Part shown: piece after piece, positions 21,771 to 29,492 of the stretch | Numbering within the stretch: position 1 is the stretch's first letter | Layout of the letters: each line of letters begins with the position of its first letter | From: Bondarzewia mesenterica | Taxonomy: Eukaryota; Basidiomycota; Agaricomycetes; Russulales; Bondarzewiaceae | NCBI GenBank assembly: GCA_004802705.1 | Contig: SGPL01000415.1 | Location: forward strand, 1-29,492 | DNA length: 29,492 nucleotides | Direction: 5' to 3' | The notes under the pieces: model-generated | Databases searched by the model: none | What the model saw: only the letters and a program-made list of their open reading frames with translations | What the model was told of the DNA's origin: nothing | Made by a program: the position numbers and the translations under genes

Positions 21771-23658
21771 ATTCAAGCCCATCTACTCAAATGGTAGACT
21801 TATCAGAGTCCAAGTAGACCCAAGCTATGGGAACATGGCAGGGATACATGAGATGATCAGTAAATAAATTTAAAGGTATCATTAAGGTTATGAATGATAG
21901 AGGAGTTAGAATAAAACCTACTGATATTTGTAACACCCTCACATCATCCTGCATGAAGTCTTTGCATTGTACACTAATCAAATGTAGGTTATACAATAAG
22001 AATATCTATGAGAAAATAGGATGTGAGAGTTTTAATTATTAGAAAGGTGGCAGGACTCACTATAGCCATAAGCATTTCCAAACAAAATATGACTATATGG
22101 TAAAAATATGTCACAGTATGAGATAATTAGTTGGATGTGAAGCACATAATATTGAGTGTAAGAATTTATTGAAGTGACAGATCTTGAGCAAAGGTATGCA
22201 ATTAAATAAAGTGCAATAACTAGAGTTGCTTCGTTAGACTATCTTTATGCCTCTCTCTCACCTATATCATTTAGCACTTGTTGTCCTTCTCTCCACAATA
22301 TAACTGTTCTACAGATTGAGTCACCCACTGGCCATCCAAAGAGGCTAAAATTGAAACCCCTATAGCCTCTAGAGCAAGGATGGAGAGGAGATGGTGATGA
22401 GGATAGGTGACAAAAGTTAAATAAATGACTCTCAGCCCACCTCATTATTCTACTTCAAACCTAAATACTCACCTCATACCCTAACGCTATCATTCTAATA
22501 TAATTGCATCATTCTATTTTGCTCTATGGCTATCATGTTCATCATTCTAATATGATAAGCACTTATCTTGTGATATCTCTCTTCGACATCATTCTCATTT
22601 TATGATTATTATGTAAGCTATTTTGACTCACATACTTTACATTTTGTGTTCACCTTGTTGCTTCTATACCCCTTAATCTCTACAGTATTGCTCTTTTTTT
22701 CAAAGCACAAAATGCCTTTAGTTGGCATATGGTCAAGTCCAATCTTAAAGGCTCTGATGGAGACACTCAGTGCTATCTCGTGCATTGCACTTGAAGACAA
22801 TTTACTTCAGCAACTGTGCTCTTTATCTTGCTGCCTAGTGCCCCACCATATGCACTGCACTCTTATAGTTTAGAACTATTAAACACAACACTATCATCAA
22901 ATACAACACTTACACTTTCACTAGGCTCACTCACGATATCTTGCACTAATGCTTGCTTAATAAATTGTATAATTTTTATTCCTACTTGTTCTTAATTATA
23001 TCTAAAAATTAGAATATTTGATGAAGTTCTAAAGGAAAAATGTATAAAAAACTGTCAATGTTTACTCCAAGGTGAAATTTGTTATGCAAGAAAAGCTATT
23101 TAAAACATAGATTAAGCAGTAAATTCTAGGTTTTTTTATGTATACATCATCACATAGGTCAAATGCATTCCCATGAATTTTTGTGAGCAGTTTCATGTAA
23201 TTTTTCTATCACAGTCCAATCAACTCTAGTGGATTCAAGCTAGTGGGCAGCTCAATTTGAACAAATGACTTAATCACGTGATACGTGTATTGCGATGCTT
23301 TTATGCAGTTGTGTCATTTCTTATTTCATCTTTGTTAAATTTTAAAATAAAATAATCTCAAGCTGATATCTGATCTTCTAGGAATTTCTAATCTAATCAT
23401 TCACTCTCATTTAAGGAGGAAAAGAAGAAGTACAATATTGTGTTCTGTTCACATATTGTGTTATATAAGCTAATTGACCCATCTCACTGTGTTGTGTTTA
23501 GTGGTTTAACCATAATGTCTCTCGCTATGATACTTACTCAAATATCTTTGGTATTATCATTCCCTTCACTACTTAATTTTTTTACAGAATTTTAGTGATG
23601 AATATACACACATGTATAAAAATTTGAATTGTTTTATGTTTTAGAAAATATTAGAGTT
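21771..23658. other. unassigned AT-rich region between Helitron and copia-2
   Basis: No recognisable gene. Small open frames exist on both strands (for example 21787-21996 minus, 22245-22445 minus, 22646-22873 plus) but none resembles a family known to me. Visible structure: an LTR-like TGTAACACCC...GAAGTGACA pair at 21929-22179; several copies of an ATCATTCTAATAT-like word at 22485-22600; a palindromic ATCACGTGAT near 23274; and an AAATTTTAAAATAAA stretch near 23340 that recurs near 6580. This is probably more decayed transposon DNA or intergenic sequence. Confidence 0.4.
23654..23658. repeat. possible target-site duplication GAGTT, left copy
   Basis: The five bases before the copia-2 LTR. 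The partner copy would lie beyond the right edge, so it cannot be confirmed. Confidence 0.25.
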
Positions 23659-23928
23659 TGTTAAAGTCTGTACAGTGTCCCTCAGTGCATGTGCATACAT
23701 AACTATATTAAATAAATCTACCTGTATAGCATCCTGTAGATTATAATGAGCAACATGATCAGACTGTAAGTTAGAAGGAGAAATATGTACCCTCAGTGTG
23801 TGTGCATACATGACTGAGGGAAGAGAGAAAGAGAGACATGAACGTTAAGTACTTGAGAATCACGTGAGACATTACGTCTATTACAGTATTTGATAAGTAC
23901 ATGCTATATATACTTCCACATTTTGACA
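23659..23928 (-). repeat. copia-2 3' LTR
   Basis: 270 bp on the plus strand from TGTTAAAG to CATTTTGACA, giving inverted termini TGTTAAA/TTTGACA. The right end is fixed by the adjoining polypurine tract. It contains two copies of a 26-bp word starting CCCTCAGTG and a CACGTGA site near 23861. On the minus strand TATATATAGC at 23904-23913 lies only about 15 bp inside the LTR. The left end is inferred from the inverted termini alone. Confidence 0.7.
23679..23815. repeat. 26-bp word repeated within the copia-2 LTR
   Basis: CCCTCAGTGCATGTGCATAC at 23679 recurs as CCCTCAGTGTGTGTGCATAC at 23790, 111 bp apart; the match continues over about 26 bp with three transition differences. It may be a duplicated regulatory segment in the LTR. 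Confidence 0.7.
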
Positions 23929-23940
23929 CTCCTCCTCAGC
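23929..23940 (-). other. copia-2 polypurine tract
   Basis: The minus strand reads GCTGAGGAGGAG immediately before the LTR terminus TGTCAAAATG, the usual plus-strand DNA primer site of copia elements. Confidence 0.85.
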
Positions 23941-24946
23941 ATGAATTATCGAAACATAAAACAGAGGAAATAAGAAAGAAATAAAAGGTTATTCTAAACC
24001 TAAGTAGCCCCTCAACTTTATGAATCTTTGTATGTCCAATAGCTTTGTAAGTATATCCATAGTATTGTCTTTGGTGGCCACACGATCGACGTGGATGTCC
24101 TCAGACTCTAAACATTCTCTGATGTAATAGTAGTGGATGTCAATGTGTTTGGCATGGCTGTGGAATGCTTAGTCCTGTGACAAGGTTATCACAGCATTAT
24201 TATCGCAAAGGAGTAGTGTGGGCCCATTTTAGGAAATGTCGATGTGTGAAAAAAAAAGTCCAAATCTACATACACTCCCTGGATGCTTCTGCTGCTGCAA
24301 TATACTCAGCTGCATATGTGGAGTCTGCAACCATGCATTGTTTTTTCAGAGACCAAGAAACCATTCTAGTTCCAAGCAAGAAACAATAGCCACTAATAGA
24401 TTTGCATATGTCCATGCATCCAGCATAGTCTGAATCCATGAATCCTACCAGCTGTATTCTTTTACCTCCCAATATAAGTCACAAGTCCTTGGTTCCCTTC
24501 AGATAATGGACGACCTGTAGAGCTGCCTTCTAGTGGTCTGCACAATAATAGTTAAGGTATCCAGCAAGTTTGCTCACAGCATACACGATATCAAGACGAG
24601 TGTCAATTGTGAGGTACATCAAGCATCCAACTAGTGAGTGGTAAGAGATTTTGGAGAGATAGTCAGACTGTTCTTTTATGAGTGAGATCTATTTATCTAG
24701 CTTGAATAGCTGAATTCCAAGAGTGATTGAGGTGGATACTGAATCACTGCTCTGCTGCTAAAACTGCACAATAATCTAATTAATCAGGGCAGTCTGGGAA
24801 AAGGACACTGATTGCCTTTCGTAGTCACAATTGATAGTGATCCCGAGCATAAACTCAGCCTTGCTAAGGTCTGAGATTACTCATTTCTCTCACAAGAGGC
24901 ATTTAAATGTCTCATTCTCATCTCCACTGCTGGTGACAGATAATAT

Positions 24947-24958
24947 ATCGTTAACATA
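24947..24958 (-). other. copia-2 RT motif YVND, catalytic Asp lost
   Basis: TAT GTT AAC GAT encodes YVND where YVDD is required. The GAC to AAC change removes a metal ligand. Confidence 0.8.
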
Positions 24959-27332
24959 GATGGCAACTAAGATAACCTCAGTGTCAGTCTTCTAGTAATA
25001 AATGCACTATTCACAAGGCAATCACTTAAAACCCCACTTTTCTATCGCTGAGTGCATAGTTTTGTTCTAGACTTTTCTACTCTGCTTCATTCTATATAAT
25101 CCCTTCTTGAGCATCCATATCCAGTCTTCCTTCCCTGGTTCCTCAAACCCTTCTGGTTGTTTCATCAATTAGACCTCATCATCTGGGAGGACTCCGTAGA
25201 GGAACACCGTCTTGATATTGTACTGTTGTGCATTCCAGTTTCGAGTAACAGCAATATGCAGAAGTGCTCTGAAGGATTTCAACCATGCAGTAGGTGCCAT
25301 TGTTTTTGTGTAGTCCTGTCCATATACTTGCTCAAACCCTTTAGCAACAAACTGCATCTTGTGTTGAGTAATAATGTTGTTCTCATCCCTTTTTCTATGG
25401 TAAATGAATTGACCTTGTAGGATCTTCTATCTATGCGAAATGGATGATCTGGGCATGATCTCATATACCTAAAGGTCCTGCAGGCTCTTCAGCTCCTCTT
25501 CAGCTCCTTTTAGCCAATCTTCTCTATCAGGTGCTGCCAATGCTTTTTACTATATTTTTGGATCATTTGGGAATTTTATGTTGAGAGATGAGTTGATTGT
25601 TGCTGCATATATTTCACTGAGTAATTATGTCTCCTCCTCACCTGGTACAATGATAAGTTGTTAGCAGGGGTTAATTTCAGTATAATTAGTGGTTTGTTTA
25701 TGAGTGGCCATGTTTTAAGATTCCTATAGAGCATGAGTAAGAGTGCAATTGAGCCTAAGGCTGTCATTCATCACAAGCCAGTTGTTTGGAAATTGAATAC
25801 ATGTTGATTGATGTAATGTGGAGGGCTCAGGGATAGCGGAGGTAGTAAGAGGCAGTAGTGGATTAGGTTTGGTAGGGAGTGGGGGATTTAGCTCAGCATG
25901 ATCGGGCAGCAGAGGAAGCTGAATAGTGGTGTTAGGTGGCAGCATAGTAGGAGGGTTAAGAAGATCAAGGTCATCATCTAGATTAGTAAGTTAGGTATAT
26001 GGCAGTATTATGGCAGGAGGTAAGGGTAAGGGCCAATCAATGAGTTTTCCAAGAAGGAAAGGCCATACAGTAGCATCTTTCTACTCAATAAAAAAAAATG
26101 TTGAAAGAGGTGAAGATTTTGCTTGAAGGCAAATGCCAGCAATGATAAGCTTTAGCATGCAGTTCATAACCAATTAGTTTATAAGCAATGGAGTGGGCAT
26201 CAATTTTAGGAGCATGAGGATAAACAAGGACATATGCACTGCACCCAATTTCACGAAGGTGCGATATGCTAAGCTTGCAAGAATACCACAGCTTGTAGGG
26301 TGTTTTGCCAAGTAAGGAGGTTGAGGGGGTCAAAGTCGAAAGATATGCTGCAGTTACATTGAACTCATCCTAAAGTGAAGCAAATGCATCACAAGCAATG
26401 TGCATCATACGAGCTTTGTTTATAATAGTCAGGTGAAGTCATTTGACTCGACCATTTTGTGCAGAAGTGTAAGAGGCGGTGAACTAATGTTTCATATCAT
26501 GGTCCATGCACCACCATTGCATGTCTGATGATTTGAGTTCACTATTTTCTGTGACATAAATGCCCATTTTCTGTCTTGTTTAAGCCTCGACAGCTAGTTC
26601 TCAATCCTTAAGGTAGCTAAAGGCAGCAGCTTTCATCCTCAGGGAGATGCTCCAGCAGAAGCTGGAGAAGTCATCAATTAGGTTCATAGAGTACAAGTTC
26701 TTGCTTCGAGAGGTGACCAACATAGGACCTATCAAGTCCACATGCACCCTTTTCAACTGCCTAGTTAAACAATTTCCCTGCCACATCTTTGGGACTAGAC
26801 TTCAGACCTATTTACTTAAGACACACGATTCACATTTTGGTGAGTCCAATGATAAGTCAATGGGCATACCTTGAACAGCAGAAGATCACACCATATCGAG
26901 AATTATTCGATAGTTCACATGGCCAAGCCTACAATGCCATGTCTCAAGGGTAGGAACTCTGTGAGAAATATATAAGATTTGATATCTGCAAGATATAGAT
27001 GAGAGCGTCAAAGAGTAAAGGTTGTGATTATCGGTGATGGTGCCATGCATGATGGTGGTATTGCTACGATTAGTGATCCAACACTTGGTGTGATCAAAAT
27101 GGCTAGTGAGGTCATCTCAGCAGTTGAGGGAAAGAATAAAAATGAGGCAGACAATAGCAGATGGAATGTAAAGGACGTCTTTGAAAACAAGAGGGATACC
27201 TTTTCTGATGATGAGGTGCACAGAGCTAACTCTCAAGGCATCGATGGTGGAGCCATTGACTCCGCAAATATGATGAGGAGTAATGGGGCACAGGTCATAA
27301 AAGTTAGATGCCTCTGAGGAGATATAGGTCAT

Positions 27333-27344
27333 AGCACCAGTATC
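27333..27344 (-). other. copia-2 aspartic protease active site DTGA
   Basis: Minus-strand GAT ACT GGT GCT within FFLDTGAMTY, intact. Confidence 0.85.
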
Positions 27345-28352
27345 GAGGAAGAAGGGGTGGACAGTGAGGTCAAGTGGCTGCTTTTTACTAGTTGTTTAGG
27401 AAAATGTAATATGAGCAGCATCAATGGGGCAGCTGCAAGAGTGCCAGTTGATGCTGGCTTTGAGTTCCTCAGAACTAGAAGTGATCTAGGCTTCATGTTC
27501 TTAAACATCAGTGGCATACATGAGGTGCTGTGGAATCAAATAGGCATCATCTGTGATAAGACCAGTGAAATCAGATGTATTAGGCAGTGTAGCGGGAGCC
27601 TCTAATGGACATTTGGCATAGTAGACTTTGCCATTGATGAGAATGCATGCTTGGCCCTTCAAATTGTACAAAGTTTGCTCTTTGTCTGAGGAATCCTTTC
27701 CTTTAACTGATCTACTGAATTGAGATGCTCATTGAGCTTCTTTTACTTTCTCAATGGTTTTGCCTATCATACCTCCTCCTGGAGCAATGTAGAAGGCAGG
27801 TGAATGTCTTGCCTTTTTGTAGTTAGAGCACAGAGTGCTACCACTGGGCACGCATTGTCACAATTTTTGTCTTTGTGCTACTAAGACTGTGGCTGGTGCC
27901 GACTCTCAAATCATAAAGGCCTGCTCTATGTTGAGGTGATTATATATGCTAGAGGATGTGTACTTGCTAGTGGCCAAAGTGTTCCCAATTTGGTCTCTAA
28001 CATTCACCAGTTCCTGGGTGAAGAGTTCATTTAGCATGAGTATGACCAGGAAGCTCTCAGAGTTGATCAGGCCCATGGCTCAGATACATTCATTCATTTC
28101 TTAAAATGTTGTTAAAGTTTGAGAAAAGAAAACAGATTGTGAGTATCTCATGGCCAATGCTTGCTTTGAGGTGGCCACCTTCACGATGTGGTCCTGCTCT
28201 ACTTTTGCAATTTTGGACTAGATGAATGAGAGGACATTAAAATCATTGTCCTCCCAGTTCTGATGAGCTCTTAGCTCGTAAGCTTGGTCCAGTACTCTGG
28301 ATTTTCTGAGTGGATACCTCCACAGACCCCTCGAGATCCTATGGGTGTCTGT

Positions 28353-29492
28353 TGTTACACCCCAAAATTGTTTGGAACCTATTACAATGGCATGATGCTT
28401 ATAATGACAAAAGACTGATAAGAGTGGATCTTGAGCAAGGAGCTGCAATTATGGGTTAATCAAAATGGGTTCTGAATGGGTAATTCTGAGGTGGTGACAA
28501 GAAAGATGGCGATCAAGAAAGAAGATCAGAAGGAAGCGAATGGTTAGATGCAGTGATTATCCAGCACTAAAGGAATGAAGACCAGAAAGGCAAGGTGCAA
28601 GGAATGGAACGGTAAAGGAAATCAGGAGAATAAGGGAGGAGATGCATACAAGCATGGTGGCATAAAAGCCAGGCAAGTGCAGCATCCCTTGTTCTCATCC
28701 TCTACATGTCCATTACACACTTCACTCCTCCAATGCCTCAATTGTTCCTACCTCCACCTGAACCACCTCCTTCTGTCCTCTATGTCACTTGGCCTGCTAC
28801 TCCTATCTCACGATCTCTGCCCCCGTCTTCCTAATTTTCTGTAGAATCTTCGCTCGCAGTTCATCCTCTTAGTCCTCCTTCCTCCTCGAATTCTTCAGCC
28901 CAGCCGAACTGCCGAATCCTCTCATTTTGGCTTATATATGACTGCCTGTTCATCATCTTTCCCAACTCGACCCTAGTCATTGAATCTTATCTACGTGCGT
29001 CTCATCTATCCACTTTTTCAGTTTGGACTCTACTCCTCCACAATGAACAATTTGGTCTCTTTTTCATGTATAATGAGCATGGCCCCGGTCTGCTCTGGGT
29101 GCCAGCCTCAAACCTCACCTCGCCCTTCTGGCTCATGCGGACCTTTCAACAAGTCATGGCCTTCTTTGGTCCGATGCATCGAGGTATTCGTCAAGGTCAA
29201 GCAAATGAAGAGAGAGGCGAAGCTGTGAGGGAGAAAGTGCAGGAGGGCATGTAGACTCGGTAAGTGGCAATCGCATACGATCATGATCAGATCCTTATTG
29301 CCATCCTGATTGCCAGCCCCTTTCACCTCGACTTCATCGTCCTCATCTGCGATGAGACAGATAAGCTGGGTAAGGTGTCAGGAATGGGTTAGGGGGATGC
29401 TCATACTATTCAGTCCCCTACTACCGTCTAAGATAGTATGGCCAAACATGCATTTTCGGTGACCAAGACAGTAGAGCAGATCTCGGCCAAAG
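28353..29492 (+). mobile_element. plus-strand LTR-like element truncating copia-2, runs off the window
   Basis: The copia-2 gag frame is followed to this point, where TGTTACACCCCAAAATTG begins. This is an LTR-like TG terminus, and it resembles the start of the 3135 insert (TGTCATGCCCAAAAA). A possible LTR end GGTGGTGACA lies at 28490-28499, with TGGCGATCAAG at 28507 as a weak primer-site candidate. Alternatively the LTR runs further, since a CATAAAAGCC box lies near 28663 and TTATATATGA near 28930. The segment after about 28850 is richer in CpG than the rest of the window, suggesting less decay. Its class is undetermined. Confidence 0.5.
28706..29492 (+). pseudogene. unrecognised proline-rich plus-strand ORF, 3' end outside window
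   Basis: One frame can be followed from the ATG at 28706 (or 28733) to the window edge, about 262 codons with only about five stops: TAA near 28830, TAG and TAA near 29251-29262, TAG near 29391 and TAA near 29428. Most are where Gln or Arg could have been. The N-terminus is Pro/Ser-rich (PPPEPPPSVLY, SPPSSSNSSAQP). Then come EQFGLFFMYNEHGPGLLW, FWLMRTFQQVMAFFGP and a charged QANEERGEAVREKVQEG stretch. After that are FHLDFIVLICDE and MAKHAFSVTKTVEQISAK. I do not recognise it. By position it could be a gag-like protein of the element that starts at 28353. Part of the frame may be chance reading through LTR sequence. Confidence 0.45.

Larger units (their letters stand above)
23659..28352 (-). 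mobile_element. Ty1/copia retrotransposon copia-2, 5' end missing
   Basis: Minus-strand order from the right: gag, protease, integrase, RT, RNase H, polypurine tract, 3' LTR. It ends abruptly at 28353 where an LTR-like plus-strand element begins, so the start of gag and the 5' LTR are either beyond the window or lost. Its protein text differs clearly from copia-1, so the two are separate families. Confidence 0.9.
23989..28352 (-). pseudogene. copia-2 gag-pol polyprotein, decayed, 5' truncated
   Basis: Minus-strand order: gag from 28352, with GLWRYPLRKSRVLDQAYEL and QNWEDNDFNVLSFI. Protease FFLDTGAMTYISS near 27350, active site DTGA intact at 27333-27344. Integrase about 26900-26050 with PKCESC, HVDLIGPMLVTS and LREIGCSAYVLVYPHAPKID. 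RT about 25770-24500 with FVAKGFEQVYGQDY and a mutated YVND at 24947-24958. RNase H 24472-24060 with DSDYAGCMD, KSISGYCFLLGT and HAKHIDIHYYYIRE. The stop is the TAA at 23991-23989 after LRGYLGLE. Missense changes such as Arg to Cys and Thr to Met (FMDSDYAGCMDICKS) point to CpG deamination. It is inactive: many stops and a lost RT aspartate. Confidence 0.9.

Noticed and set aside
22646..22873. Plus-strand 75-residue Cys/Leu-rich frame, considered as a small secreted protein
   Set aside because: No convincing signal-peptide pattern, an opposing frame covers the same bases, and there is no promoter or family support.
27024..27605. Plus-strand frames of 97 and 82 residues
   Set aside because: Antisense to the copia-2 protease and gag segment, which has the DTGA motif on the minus strand.
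22172..28455. Shared GATCTTGAGCAA word at 22180 and 28427
   Set aside because: A 12-base match is expected by chance many times in a window of this size, and the positions within their contexts differ.
1..29492. Alternative genetic code in which UAG/UAA/UGA encode amino acids
   Set aside because: Stops replace Gln, Arg and Trp alike and come with matching missense transitions and frameshifts, and the two gypsy LTRs show the same transitions in non-coding DNA; decay explains all of it.

Overview
The window looks like a piece of a fungal nuclear genome, most likely a basidiomycete of the Agaricomycetes, built almost wholly of decayed transposable elements. This rests on the reverse transcriptase, integrase, gag and Helitron segments, which read like agaricomycete copia, chromovirus and Helitron proteins as I remember them; no database was searched. 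I see no intact host gene, tRNA, rRNA or CRISPR array. Nearly every long reading frame is interrupted by stops where Gln, Arg or Trp is expected, a pattern of C-to-T/G-to-A decay.

Layout, left to right. (1) 1-6545: a minus-strand Ty1/copia element (copia-1), cut at the left window edge in RNase H, running back through RT, integrase, protease and gag to its 5' LTR at 6057-~6545. Its gag-protease junction is split by a 1.86-kb element (3135-4995) with LTR-like ends, flanked by the direct repeat CCAT. That insert carries a short unrecognised plus-strand ORF, four perfect heat-shock elements at ~58-bp spacing and a TATA box, and is best read as a solo LTR. (2) ~6546-7224 and 15054-~21770: a minus-strand Helitron with HUH Rep, Y2 tyrosines, a PIF1-type helicase and a C-terminal cysteine-protease-like domain. 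(3) 7225-15053: a complete Ty3/gypsy chromovirus on the minus strand, with two LTRs and a 5-bp target duplication (GATAT), inserted inside the Helitron protease domain. It carries gag, protease, RT, RNase H, integrase and chromodomain, plus an extra ORF with a zinc knuckle between pol and the 3' LTR. (4) ~21770-23658: AT-rich sequence with no recognisable gene. (5) 23659-28352: a second minus-strand copia element (copia-2), 3' LTR through gag, cut short at 28353. (6) 28353-29492: the start of a plus-strand element with an LTR-like TGTTACACCCC terminus and a long, less decayed reading frame that leaves the window.

The nesting gives a relative order. The Helitron is older than the gypsy element inside it. 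Copia-1 is older than the 1.86-kb insert. Copia-2 is older than the plus-strand element at the right edge, which is also visibly richer in CpG. Nothing here appears able to transpose by itself; what remains of interest is regulatory (the heat-shock array), architectural (the extra gypsy ORF and the Helitron protease) and historical (nesting and transition decay).
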